A stretch of 64,000 nt of DNA. Source: Crossaster papposus. Lineage: Eukaryota > Echinodermata > Asteroidea > Velatida > Solasteridae. The DNA lies in NCBI GenBank assembly GCA_037893245.1, contig JBAIAA010001144.1, forward strand, positions 304,878 to 368,877, written 5' to 3'. The translations under genes were made by a program, and so were the position numbers. Positions 1 through 11,286 of the stretch are shown in pieces (positions within the stretch are counted from its first letter, which is position 1; each line of letters starts with the position of its first letter). The notes beneath the pieces are model-generated. The model was given only the letters and a program-made list of their open reading frames with translations, ran no database searches and was not told the origin of the DNA.

Positions 1-269
1 TCATTTTGTACCAAAATGGGGATCACGAACGAACACAATAATCGCACTCGTCCCATGGTCTATACCCGTCGGGGGACTATTCGTACCGTGGCCGGTATCA
101 ACGCGGCCAATTTTAATATCGCACCAAAGGTCGTCGGTATCAAAACCGAACTCGCTGGTCAAGACCACCTCAGCTGTCGGAGGAGTCAAGCGTAAAGACA
201 AGATAGATGATCTGCGTGAGACAAAACGCAAGGAAACGGTGAATGTAAGTAAGTACCACTGTGTTTCTC

Positions 270-1110
270 CATCATTGCCCGTAGCTGGAAGGCTACAATA
301 TTTTATATCACAATGGATAGCCATAACAACTGATGCTTGGGTACTCGATACAGTTTCCCATTGTCGCATTGAGTTTAGAGAAACCCCAATTCAAACACGA
401 ACTCCGACACCCATTGTGTTGTCCGAGTCGGAATCGAGGCAGATGCCGAAGTAAGCGCCGTGTTGGACAAGGGCGCATTCGAGCCAGCAGCTGGTCATGC
501 AAATTCTACTTTTCTTTCGAATATTTTCCTTCGTCCTAAAAAGGACGCATCAATGCGACCAATCATCAACCTAAAAGAATTAAACAAATTTGTCAAATTC
601 CATCATTTCAAAATGGAAAGTTTCGAAGGCGCATTGACGCTTTTACGTCGCAGTTGTTTTTAGCATCGATTGATGCGTGTTTTACCATACCAATAGCCAG
701 TGATCATCTGGCGGGGTAAACATTGGCAATTCACATGCCTACGTTTTGGCCTTACAAGTGCCCCTAGAATATTTACCAAGGTAATGAAACCCGATACGGC
801 CAAGTTACGTAATATGGGTCATGTGTCCACTACCTATATTGACGATTCCCTTGTCTCAGGAATGTACAGGCAACGTGCAATCTCTTGACATCCATTGGGT
901 TTGTTATTAATGACAAAAAGTCGTGCACAATTCCAGCTCAGAAATTGGAGTATTTGGGTTTCGTAATAAATACGGCGGAAATGTCAGTACGCCTTCCATC
1001 TCGTAAAATACACGGTGTCGCTGAGAGTTACACTCAGTTGATGCAACAGCGGAACCCTACTATTCAGTTAGTGTCACGGGATATTGGCAAATTAGTATCC
1101 TATAGGACCG
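270..1110 (+). pseudogene. DIRS reverse transcriptase remnant
   Basis: Reading across frames gives the DIRS RT order: VAGRLQYFISQW (about 280-320), LDKGAFEPAAGH and SNIFLRPKKD (about 463-545), RPIINLKELNKF (about 558-596), FGLTSAPRIFTKVMKP (about 740-790), and the catalytic block TTYIDDSLVSG near 828-860. YIDD replaces the common Y-X-DD box, as in many DIRS elements. The frame changes near 460, 660, 885 and elsewhere. Confidence 0.82.
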
Positions 1111-1860
1111 TTGTATTATAGAAGTCTAGAAACGGCCAAAGACGAGGCACTAAAAACAAACAAGGGTAATTTTCAGGCCCATATGACTTTGCCGCCACAA
1201 GCTATATGCGACTTAAAATGGTGGATCGAAAATTTGTCTAGTTCTTTTAGAACCATTAGCAAATCACAAAAGACCTATGTGGAGATAGAAACCGACGCCT
1301 CCAACAGCGGTTGGGGAGCGTCGTGCCCAACTTTGAATTTACGAACAAATGGCAGATGGCACGTCAATGAGTCAAATCTGCACATCAAATAACTTTTGGC
1401 AATTTTGTATGCAATGAAATCCTTTGTGCATCATGTACGCGGCAAAGCCGTGACAGTGAAAACTGATAACACAACCGCTGCCTCCTATCTTAATCATTAT
1501 GGACGGTTGCAAGTCCAAAGAACTTAACGACATATCGAGACAACTGTGGACTTGGTGTTTACAACATAAAATATGGCCAGTAGCATATCACATTCCTGGT
1601 AAATCTAATACCGATGCAGATTTGTTGTCACCGTTCATTTAGTAATAGTTTGAAATGGAAGCTAAGCTCGGAAATATTCCAGCTGGTGCTATCTTATTTT
1701 AATGTTGAGCCAACAATTGATATGTTTGCCTTCAGACTAAATTATCAGATACAACCTTCTGTGTCATGGGACCCCGAGGCAGCGTCATATGACGCATTTA
1801 CAATTCAGTGGAAAAACCTTTTTTCCTTATTGTTTTTCTCCTTTTGCCCTTATTAACAGA
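1110..1860 (+). pseudogene. DIRS RNase H remnant
   Basis: The segment EIETDASNSGWGAS at about 1281-1325 contains the first RNase H aspartate and the GWGA block. KTDNTTAASYLN follows near 1460-1495 with the TDN motif. A later piece (VEPTIDMFAFRLN, about 1705-1740) matches the part that follows RNase H in DIRS polyproteins. Several stops and frame changes mark it as a relic. Confidence 0.75.
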
Positions 1861-2039
1861 GTTCTGCAAAAGACAGAGTCCGAAGGAGTAACGATCGTGC
1901 TGATCTTTCCGCACTGGACAACGCAAACTTGGTTCCCGAGACTTTTGCGTCTTCTCGTAGAGTCATCGTAACTTGCAGGAGGTCTGAGCTCCCTTAAGGT
2001 TCACTTTAGTCTAAGAGTCCAAGTTCGGCCATCAGCAGT

Positions 2040-3590
2040 ACATGTAAATACAACATTTACAGAGAGTTACAAACATAATATTTACAGACGTATAGGGATG
2101 TTTATAGGAATCCAAAACATTATATCAATTCTGATTTACGAGATAGGCGAAAACCCGTCAAAAATAACTTGGGGGAAAAAGAGAAGGGAAATTCCCATCT
2201 GGCTCCACATTATAGTGGCAACCAAGTTATAACTCCGTAGATCAGCGCAATTGGCATAATATCTAACGGATGACATGTCAGAGCTCCGATTTAAATGTGC
2301 TTAATGAGTCCAATGTTCGCAATTGTTCGGGCAGATTATTCCAAATATTTGCACCACTCACAGCGAAACTTGTGGCGTAGCATTCTTTTTTTGGCGAAAG
2401 GAACTTTCAGTGCCGTGTGGGTTGATTGCCTTGTTTTGCGAATAACTGTAAGTGGTGTGAAAATATTTGTCATGTACAAAGGAGTCATTTTGTTGAGACT
2501 TTTGAAGACAAGAATAGCCTTTTTTTGACTCGACTCTTTTTGAAAAAGGAGCCCAATTAAGACGAGCAAACATATCCTCTGAAGGGGTGAGGAAAGTACA
2601 TTTGAGGATTATCCGCGCGGCTCTTTTGAGACATCTGTTTAACATATTATCGTGAGATATGTACCTTCCTCCCCACACAGTACAACAATACTCTAATGTT
2701 GGCATAACTAAACTTACAAATAGTGTGTGTAGGCTGTGTTGGGGAACACAATCACGGATTCTTCTTAGTATACCTAATTTAGATACAACAGTTTTTCTTA
2801 CGTATTCGACATTAATAACTACACCCAGACATTTATAAGACTTCACATTTTCAATACGAATACCAGCAATGCATACATTTAAATCAACATTACATTTTTT
2901 CTGCCTTGTACCAATAAGCATGCATTTGGTTTTGGTGGCATTTAACCTAGCTTGTTTCTTACGCACCAGTTGTGAAAACTAATAAGAGCTGTATTTAAGC
3001 TACTTTCTATTATATTAATGTTGGAGGAGCTACACGTTAATGTGGAGTCATCAGCGTACATAAATAAGTTGCAGTTTGGGGCAGTACGACTTAAACCGAT
3101 TAATTACAGAAGATGACATGTTCCTCCTTTTCTAGTTTCTTTAGTAAGATTTCATGATCAACACAATCAAATGCTTTACTGAGATCTATAAACACACTGC
3201 CTGTAACTTGTTCATTCTCCATGGCCGCAAAACACTTGTTTGTTAAGTCGTGTAAGATGCTTTCAGTTGAGTGCAGGGGTCTAAATCCCGACTGGCAACT
3301 AGGAATCAGATTGTTTTCATCAAGGTATCTGTATACCGATGAGTGCACCCATCTTTCTAAAATCTTAGAGATAATTGGCAGTATAGAAATAGGCCGATAG
3401 TTACCTGTACTACATTTATCTCCTCCATTGTGAATTGGTGTTACTAAAGCATGTTTCCGATTTTTAGGGTATCGCTCACATCTTATAGACAGGTTACAAA
3501 TATGAGTTAAAGATTTAATGGTATGTTGACAGAAATGTTTAAAAATGGTGCAAAATACAGCACCATAAATACGACCAGGAGCGCTCTGTC
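2040..3590 (-). mobile_element. LINE (CR1/jockey-like RT), truncated, inserted in the DIRS element
   Basis: On the minus strand the order is GFRPLHSTESILHDL and FIDLSKAFDCVDH (RT fingers, 3100-3348), then the catalytic box FMYADDSTLT near 3040-3060, then the C-terminal part LNATKTKCMLIG, KCLGVVI and CTVWGGRY (2358-2966). About 100 residues between the fingers and the YADD box are missing, so this copy has an internal deletion. No endonuclease domain is seen. It is closely related to the plus-strand LINE at 48400-51720. The exact ends are uncertain. Confidence 0.78.
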
Positions 3591-3679
3591 TGCTCTACTC
3601 TACTCTGCCTCTCTGACAGCACGGAACAAAAGTTCGGCAGCCATCTGTTGGTAACTACATTTATGAAAGGAATATCTAA

Positions 3680-4316
3680 CCTAAGACCACAGACACCTCG
3701 ATATTCCTACACATGGGATGTAAACATTTAGCTCCAGTACATATCTACGTTAGAGCCAGCCAGTTGCGTCAATTTCTATTAAAAGCCTCGCCTACAAACG
3801 CGTATGTTTATGCGCGATCACAACGGGTCAAAGGCCCAAACGTTGGCATTGTTTGCTACGGACAATATTTCCATTGGACTGGACTCGGTTCAAATTAGGA
3901 CAACAGAACCGACCAAGACTGCCCAGACTGGTAAGAAACAGCCGCTTATCTTCTTGTCGGCTTATCCCACTGACGGAACATTGTGCGTAAATCGAACTAA
4001 GCAATGGCGACAAAACAAAACAAAACTGTTTTTAAGTTACGCATCACCGCACTCAGAGGTTGCTTCCTCAACCATATCGAGATGGCTTAAAAAATTACTT
4101 CATGAAGCAGGCATTGATACATCGGTGTTTAAAGGACACAGTGTCCGTTCTGCATGTACTTCAGCGGCCGCAAACAAGGGTCTACCAATAGACACAATCA
4201 TGAAAACAGCTGGTTGTACGAGAGATTCCACGTTTGGTCGATTTTATCATAAACCGACAGCCGTCAATTTGGTGGCAAAAGAATTTGCACAATCGGTTCT
4301 CAGCATTGCTGTTTAA
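3680..4316 (+). pseudogene. DIRS tyrosine recombinase remnant
   Basis: The piece TPRYSYTWDVN near 3690-3725 is the typical start of the DIRS recombinase. After a frameshift, a 170-codon open stretch (3804-4316) carries SSTISRWLKKLLHEAG, then GHSVRSA with the HxxR active-site box, and RFYHKP with the nucleophilic tyrosine. The final TAA at 4314-4316 matches the usual end. DIRS recombinases join the circular cDNA intermediate into the genome. The first conserved arginine region is damaged. Confidence 0.83.
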
Positions 4317-5140
4317 ATGTTGAAAACTTCAAAATTGTATAAATGTTACTCATTAAACATTGAAGCGGTTCATTTACTTTTCGTTTGATAAAGGTCAATA
4401 TAGACCAATCGCAGAATGGTTGAATATTTAGATGTTTGTGTTTTGGGTATTGGTCAAAATTGATAGACCATGCTCTTGTTCATTTTATTTATGAACTTAA
4501 TAAGTAAACTTGTTTTGACGAGTATAATACATGTCACCTACTGTTTGTAACATTCCCGGGAGGAACATTTATTTAGGGAAAATGACCTTCATAAATTCGA
4601 GGATGACAGATGATTAATGTAAAACATACTTAAAGAAAATGTGTTCTTTTTTAAAATTAAGTTTGAGAAGAATACACAATGTATTTTCAATTTTCTTCGT
4701 GTAATTGATATTTCAAGATTGGTTTTCAATATGTTCTGTTGCTATATATCACACTGGCGAAGCTTTGAAGTCTCACGTGATTCCGAATGGAGGTGATGGT
4801 GAAGTAGAATTTACCCGTCAAACGAGAGAAGTGAAGTTTGATGGGAATTCTACGAATGCATTACCGGAATGAGAAGTCACGGGGCGCCCTCCCATACAGG
4901 AGTTTCCTCCCTCCCATACAGGAGTTTATCCCTCCCATGATTTCTGAGCCAGTGTGATGATCTGCTTTGAAAGACTGACGGGTGAGCAAGGAAATGACTC
5001 TTATAGGCAGACTACCCTTCATTTCTATTGTTGCTTTAAATAAGTGGCATACCTCAGTTCTACCGAACAATACAATCTCACGTGACTAGACTCCTCATTC
5101 CGTTCATGGAATTCCCATCAAACTTCACTTCTCTGACAGT
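4317..5140 (+). repeat. DIRS 3' region with inverted complementary segments
   Basis: Segments 4825-4873 and 5089-5134 are near-perfect inverted copies built around GAAGTTTGATGGGAATTC. Between them an imperfect tandem repeat of about 24 bp, containing CCTCCCATACAGGAG, occurs twice at 4888-4935. Assignment to DIRS is by position and by the known inverted ends of the family. The exact right end is not defined. Confidence 0.5.
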
Positions 5141-5880
5141 GCGCCCTCAATGGACGCAATGCAGTTATGTTTCAAATGTACATTCATATCCACGGTCGAC
5201 ATACAATTTCACGACATTTGTGCACGATAAATGTTAAAGTTTGCGCAATAGCGATATGTTTCGGAGTGTTTTTATAGAGATAATGTTGTAATATTTCAGT
5301 ATTGACAATGTGAAAGAAAGAAATTTGCCCAAAAGCCATCACGAAAGAAATCAATAATTTGTTAACGCTCCAAAACTCAAAGGACTGCAAAATGGTCGAC
5401 GCCACGGAATTGGGGGGCAAAGCCGAATACGAAGCAAAGGTTTCAAAAAACCTATAATGTGGCCGGCATATAGCTGGTACACTGCAAACAATATTTTCTT
5501 ATAAGAACAATTTTCTTGATATTTTCTTAGTATAGGTTTTCTCGGTCAATTTTGGCAAATGAGCAGCCAATTTAACCACTGGGCCATTCTATTTCGCGCG
5601 AAATCGAATGCTGCTGAAAATGATCATTCGATTTCGTTTTATGACTAGTCAAATGTACTGTTGCGTCATTCGATTTAACAAAATAATCATTAGGCAGGCA
5701 TTTCTGTGATTTGTGCAATCTAAAAAACGCTTTGTTAAACTGTTGGTTTTTTTTGAATGAAAAGGCATACATACGGTTCACTTAATGGCACTTGAGTCAC
5801 TTTGCTGATGTACTTCGAAGACGAGCTTTCGCTACAGTTTCACACGCATATTTCTAGAAATGACAGCTCGTGGTCGCTAC
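5140..5880. other. no gene or element recognised
   Basis: AT-rich sequence with short open frames only. The hexamer-like string CATTCGATTT recurs at about 5580-5680. Nothing else is assigned. Confidence 0.5.
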
Positions 5881-6230
5881 GCAAGAGTGTCACAGGTAGC
5901 TCAAGGGAAACGAGCAAGACTACCTTGAGCTTGCGGTCAATTTGAACACCCACAAGTCCACAGCAAGATCAATTGTTGCAACATATTTGAGGACTGGAAG
6001 GCGAGAGACGCTGTCGAGAGGAGGAGCAACCCACATCGAGATGGATGATGACATGCGAAACCATCTGCAAGGCATCCGTTACGCTAATCCCATCTTGACA
6101 CTTCAACTTTAATGAAGTTTTTGAGTTTAAGTGAGCATATGCCAGAAAAGCCTGAGGTTTCTAGTGGAGGACGTCCCTGATGCAAACAAATCCCCTGAAG
6201 TTCTTGATCAACGCGTCCAGCACGGAGATG
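5880..6230 (+). pseudogene. DNA-transposase helix-turn-helix fragment
   Basis: A frame opening near 5905 reads NEQDYLELAVNLN, then TARSIVATYLRTG and RRETLSRGGATHIEMDDD. This is the pattern of the paired helix-turn-helix N-terminus of Tc1/mariner-type transposases, which binds the transposon end. A later frame (VEDVPDANKSPEVLDQRV, about 6160-6215) fits a region just downstream in related proteins. Stops separate the parts and no DDE catalytic domain follows. The superfamily is likely, the exact family unknown. Confidence 0.55.
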
Positions 6231-6880
6231 GCCCACTCTGCATTCAAGGCTGCAGTTAAACGCATCCTTGGGTTACCTGAGTGGCAACAACGTGACGGAG
6301 ACAGACAGGCTGCCCGGTAAAGCAGGAATGAACATGCAGCAGTGGAGTTGCGATCTCCTTCAACAAGCAGCCACTCAGAACGTTAATGTCATCACCCAAG
6401 TAAAGTGCATGCAGTGGTACAACCATACCCAAACATAATGCCAAGATGGTTGAGAAAGAAACAACATAAACAATACAAAACCAGAAAAAACCATAAAGAA
6501 ACACCCCATTCAAACACAATACAAAATTAGGTCCTGGTCAGTTAACCAATAAAGACCCCCCCCCCCCCAAACAAACAAACAAAACAAGAAAAAAATTAAG
6601 TAGAAAACAAAGAAGAAGAAAAAACCTAATGGGCCCCGTGTAAAATCTACTGGAAACATAAATAAAGAAAAATAAGGTTTGTCTGAATTAAAGTGAAGAT
6701 ACGAAACAGTTGCGTCTTTATCAGTTGCTTTCTTTATCGTACTTATTTGAATTCTCATTTAGCGAAATTGATTGCCTCTTTACGAAATTGAAAACAACCA
6801 ATCTTCCTGGGCACCTTTGGCTTGGTTTAACTACCCACGAGGCGTGGGTGAGTTACCTGTGAGGAAAGTTACCCAAGCTG
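6230..6880. other. unassigned; contains poly(C) tract
   Basis: No gene recognised. A 13-base C run lies at 6556-6568, surrounded by A-rich sequence on the plus strand. Confidence 0.5.
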
Positions 6881-6954
6881 TCCGCACTGGACTTGAAATG
6901 GGCAAGTTACCCATTGGCTCGGTTAGTTTGCCCAAATTAAGTCCAGTGCGGCAG
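6877..6954. repeat. imperfect hairpin
   Basis: CTGTCCGCACTGGACTT pairs with AAGTCCAGTGCGGCAG across about 45 bases. The function is unknown; it may be the remains of a MITE end. Confidence 0.5.
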
Positions 6955-7050
6955 GGCTTTAGAAGCTAATGGAACGTATCTCATTAGCATAAGAAAAGGT
7001 TTCTTACCAAAGGTAGTGGTGTGATGCTGCGTTCTCCCAAGGAATCTGTG

Positions 7051-7410
7051 TCGAGGCTGGACATTATTAGTGGACCGATTTAGCCTTATCCAAAATTAAG
7101 TGTGCCCTGTGGCTTGTTCCTTTAGATTCTGCAATAAAAATGTGCACTTTTAAGATTTTGGGAGGGATAATGTTTTTTAAAGACGTCTTTAAACTCTGTG
7201 CACAAAGTATACGGAGAAAAGTATAATTTTTGAGGGGTCGAGGCTGGACATTATTACTGGACCGATTTAGCCTTATCCAAAATTAAGTGTGCCCTGTAGC
7301 TTGTTCTTTCAGATTCTGCAATAAAAATATCCACTTTTAAGATTTTGGGAGGGGTAATGCTTTTTAAAGACGTATTTAAACTCTGCGAACAAAGTATACG
7401 GAGAAAATGT
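7051..7410. repeat. 187-bp tandem duplication
   Basis: A unit beginning TCGAGGCTGGACATTATTA at 7051 repeats from 7238 with few substitutions, ending near 7410. Each unit contains TTATCCAAAATTAAGTGTG. A similar string (TATACCAAAATTAAGTGTG) recurs in a 200-bp repeat at about 36139-36430, which suggests a dispersed satellite-like unit. Confidence 0.8.
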
Positions 7411-7546
7411 ACCTTTTATGTTTATTTATTTTGAAATTCGTTCAATGAAATCGCAAGACTGATTGCGCAGCTCGCACAGACGATGGCTTTTTGGACCTCC
7501 TTTTGATGCATGTGTTTGACATTTTCATGCGCGGCTGAGTTCGAGG

Positions 7547-7860
7547 CACTGACCTCTATACATGGACAGATCATCATTGTTTCATTTTGAAGTCGGCATG
7601 CGGAGAAGTGCAACATGACGGACCCACGACGTGACTCTGTGAGCCAATGAAATGTCCAGGTGTTGGTACGATACGTATTACGTAATGTTTATAAATACAA
7701 AATGTACAGAATTAATCCGCTGACCTCCACACCTGGACATTTCATTGGCTCACAGCAGTGACGTCTCGGGTCCGCCATGTTGCACTTCCAGTTCGCGCTG
7801 ACTTCAAGTGTTAGCACAGCAGAATATGGACAATGGTCCGTCTAGGTGTAGAGGTCAGTG
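7547..7860. mobile_element. 314-bp MITE with 8-bp target duplication, copy 1
   Basis: Palindromic element whose ends read CACTGACCTCTA and TAGAGGTCAGTG. The flanks GTTCGAGG at 7539-7546 and 7861-7868 are an exact 8-bp duplication, as made by hAT-type (or P/Merlin) transposases. The arms are imperfect inverted repeats, with ATTTCATTGGCTCACAG in each. No coding capacity. A copy of identical length lies at 13116-13429. Confidence 0.88.
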
Positions 7861-8074
7861 GTTCGAGGCTGGAAACCGGGCCCACTTCGCCACACCGGTT
7901 TTTAAAGACTCGACTAGACTGCGCGTCCACGCAGCCGGTGTGGCGGTCTCACTTCTTCGGGGTGCCCACTTCTCCGAAAGGGAAATTTTGCTTCAACACG
8001 CATGCGTAAAATTGCGCAGTGGTTTACATTTTCGGCGACTTTATTCTGTGGGCTGAGTTGTTTGGTGATGTACT

Positions 8075-8328
8075 GGGCCCAATTTCTTGGCTCTGCTTAC
8101 CGTTAGCAAAAACTCCCTGCTTACTATAGCAGAAAATTCGGTGCTTACGGTAAACGTATTTCACACGTTAGCGAGGAATGTTGGTCTATGAGCATGCGTA
8201 CATACATCCCGTAACTAAGAATTCTGCGCTTACAGGATTAGCGCAAAAATTTCTGCTAGCGCAGTTAGCGGGAAATGGTGACCGTAAGCGCGGAATTCTG
8301 TTGTTAGCAGAGTTAAGAAATGGGGCCC
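8075..8328. mobile_element. MITE-like inverted-repeat element with GGGCCC ends
   Basis: The left end GGGCCCAATTTCTTGGCTCTG and the inverted right end GGGCCCCATTTCTTAACTCTG match apart from about three positions, and further short inverted matches lie inward (TTACCGTTAGC-like). No clear target duplication was found, so the superfamily is open. Confidence 0.55.
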
Positions 8329-8329
8329 T

Positions 8330-9040
8330 GGTGCACGTAAAATTGTAGGATATGTGTCTACGTTATACATGTAAACAGGGTACCAGTAGAATCCAGGATT
8401 TCCGCGGCGACGGGGCGCGTGCGCAACATTCTACAACTACTGCTGTATAGTACTACTTGTCGATCTTTTGCTTTGACATGGCGTACGGTCGGCAGACATG
8501 ACAGCCAGACTCGCTTCTGACAAGAAAAAGAGCGACTGTATTATATTCTATCTATCTGAAGGCCACTACCCCGCGAGACTTTCCTCCAAGGATCAAAGGG
8601 CTGAACATTATTGTTGTTGTTTTAACAATCAACCTAGATATTGTAATGGTTGTGGCAGGATATCATGATAAGAGTTATTACATTCCACATTTTGAGCGAA
8701 GTCGTTTTTTAAAACATTAATTTTAATGTTATCCTTTTTTTATTTGGAAAAACGAAAAAGCCACGTGTTCTGTTCACTAACAGATTTTGCAGTTTTGTCC
8801 AATAAACAATATGAATGATTGGCCGTGGTTACTATTTTCAGTGTTCATGCAGGGTGAAAGTTATTTTCTTAGTTGCTTTTCTGCACCCACATTGACTTCT
8901 AAGTTACCTCGATTAATGATAAATATTTCTCAAAAAATATTAAATTTCAAAGGAAATTTTGTTTTCAGTCAAGTTCTTATTGTGTGCTTGTATAATAACA
9001 TATATAAGCACTTAACTCAAACCAACATATCGATTGGATT
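8330..9040. other. unassigned AT-rich stretch
   Basis: Only short open frames without family resemblance. Nothing structural was recognised. Confidence 0.5.
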
Positions 9041-9042
9041 AA

Positions 9043-9275
9043 GGGAATAAATGTGTGTTCTCGAAAATGCCTTTTCTTGTGTCTCTTCATAAAAACGGTG
9101 ACGACATTGTGCTTTTATAAATGTGTGTTCGGTCGGTATTAATCACTGTTTAATACCGCTTGGAGTCTGGGTGCTGATAATTACCCGAGCCGAAGGCGAG
9201 GGTAATTATTAGCCCCCAGACTCCAAGCGGTATTAAACAGAGTGATTAATACCGACCGAACACACATTTATTCCC
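9043..9275. repeat. long hairpin with duplicated terminus
   Basis: Bases 9116-9271 form a near-perfect inverted repeat. Each arm is about 70 bases and includes GGTCGGTATTAATCACT and TTAATACCGCTTGGAGTCT; a 13-base loop separates the arms. GGGAATAAATGTGTGTTC at 9043-9060 matches the outer end of the right arm in reverse complement, so the left terminus seems to be present twice. Probably a foldback MITE. Confidence 0.7.
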
Positions 9276-9504
9276 ATTCATAAATACTTTTTTTGTAAAA
9301 TTCAGCCAAAAAGCCCCGAAAATCACGGAAAATTGTCGCAAGTAAATTTCGGTGTTTCGCCATTCTGTGTGTTTTCCCCTATCCAAGTTCACGGGCCACT
9401 GTCAAACGACATGTTTTCGCCTCTGTCGCTCTGCACAATGCATGCAATAAAGGGAAAGTATGGTGTTCTATATGTGCCAACGATTGAAGAATAAAATCGG
9501 GCGT

Positions 9505-9655
9505 TATACATGTATAAATGTTTTTATTTTTTATTTTTTTATTTTTTATTTTTTTTGGTAATTTTTTTTTTGTTTTTTAATATTTTTTTTTTTTCAATAT
9601 TTTTTTTTTTTTTTTTAATTTATTTATTTATTTATTTTTTTTTTTTTTTTTTTGG
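9505..9655. repeat. T-rich low-complexity tract
   Basis: Runs of T broken by A and occasional G, ending in TTTATTTATTTA units. An 86-residue phenylalanine-rich open frame across it is an artefact of composition. Confidence 0.85.
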
Positions 9656-9779
9656 CGTCGCATTAATTTTTTTCGGCGTCGAATTTTTCTTTTCGGGAGT
9701 CCTGCAGTACGGAGCCCCTGAAGGGACATTAAAAACAAAAAAATTCTCGTGCACACGACATAATTTGTGATTTTCCGGG

Positions 9780-10938
9780 AATTCTTGATGGAAATCCATG
9801 TTTACTGATTACGATTGGCTAGAGCGTGGAGGCAGAATTTAGAGTAAACAGTAAGTAATCATATTGAATTGTTTAGACAGGCATTTAGTAATTAGGCCGT
9901 ACCAAGGTAATATTTTCATGCCAGGGGAAATATGTTTCCAGCGTACCCTGAATCTGAAATAATTATGTGGTGAATTTATTATTGAATGTTGATGATAGGG
10001 AGGAACGGTATGTCACTCTAATAGTCTAATTGAAAAAAATATATAACAAATCTACAAAAATATTTCAAATTAACTTTCAAATGTATGTGAAGATTAACTT
10101 ATAAATTAACTTAAAGTTAACCGATTAACTTCAAGGTTAATTTCAAGTATATATGTGTAGGTGTGGTTCATAATACTCTATGTAAAACCTGTTGTGATTG
10201 GTTGATTCTCTGACGCAGTTTCTGGATTTGTCCCCTACCTATTTTTAAAACATCTGTACCTATAGGCCTAAAGACGTTTCTGGGTAAAACTGTTGGTGTG
10301 AAATGTAGTAAATAGTACAAATTAATTGATATTTAATTACTTTTTAGGGTTATGTATACCGCAAAATAAAGCATATTTTAGATTCCTTAGCGTTTGAAGA
10401 ATAAGAATTGGGAACAATTAGAAATTGAATGCTCTAAGGAATTTCACCTTCAAAAGGTGATTTGTATACCTTAACTCAACCATATTTGTTTTTTTGGGGG
10501 GGGGGGGGGGGGGAACAATTTATGTTTTTTTCACAAAAGTAAATAACTCTAGAAATTATGACGTCACAACAAAAATAGCGCCGAGAAAGCAAACGATATT
10601 TTTACATCAACTTTTCAGGCTTTGCCAAGAAGATTATATTTATTAATCCATCTTGTATGGATTTAAATTACAACTCATTTAAAAAAGGGTTTAAACATAA
10701 TTATTCTCTTTACCCCAAATTTCCATGAGCTTCATAACCCACCCACTTTCGGGGCAACAATTTAGCTTCTTTGATTAAAATAAATATTTATCGAAAATGT
10801 GAAGTCACTCCAAGTACGGAATGACGCGCAACCAGTCGCGCAACGCCGAGGTAGGAATAATGTTGTCCATGTACAGAGGCCACTTTTGTTGCCAGCTGGG
10901 TTTAAACACTTTCAGCCACGTCTTTATCGTCCGTTTAA
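9780..10938. other. unassigned; TTAACTT-rich patch and poly(G) run
   Basis: No gene seen. TTAACTT and its reverse complement recur several times at 10066-10150. An 18-base G run sits at 10496-10513. Confidence 0.5.
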
Positions 10939-11189
10939 CCCTTTCAATCCCACGGGCTCCAAAAAGAGCCTTTGTTGTGATATGCTTGGAACCCGTGGGC
11001 GACAAAAAGTCCCAGTATTTGCCATGAGCTTGACGACCAAGGCGACTTATCTCACCAGCGAAAACACTGCTTGAGAGTTATTGGTTTGGCGCCCTCTACT
11101 GACAGAAATAAAGTTTTTGAAGTTAGCGCGCCATATAACATTGCATGCATGTGTGTACGTGTGTATGTGAATAGGTTAGCTACCGGTCA

Positions 11190-11230
11190 CGTGACTGACG
11201 CGACGCGCAACATATAGCGTCGCGTCCCGT
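11190..11230. promoter_or_regulatory. hairpin upstream of the piggyBac reading frame
   Basis: GACGCGACGC and GCGTCGCGTC form a short inverted repeat around CAACATATA, about 70 bases before the first transposase ATG. It is in the expected promoter/5' leader region. Any role is inference. Confidence 0.35.
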
Positions 11231-11286
11231 GCATATCCATTGCGGTCGAAGTAGGTTATACGTATCGCTGTGTTTTTGCAATCGGA

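Larger units (their letters stand above)
1..5140 (+). mobile_element. DIRS-type tyrosine-recombinase retrotransposon, decayed and interrupted
   Basis: DIRS elements carry reverse transcriptase, RNase H and a tyrosine recombinase in place of an integrase. All three are readable here in pieces and in the right order: RT at about 270-1110, RNase H at about 1110-1850 and recombinase at about 3680-4316. A LINE on the opposite strand splits RNase H from recombinase. Frameshifts and stops are frequent, so the copy is dead. The right part (4825-5134) has inverted complementary segments, resembling the internal complementary region of DIRS elements. The left end lies at or before the window edge. Around 1-240 no domain is recognised, although it could be gag-region sequence. 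Confidence 0.8.

Noticed and set aside
9510-9770. 86-residue phenylalanine-rich open frame
   Set aside because: Encoded by a poly(T) tract; compositional artefact.
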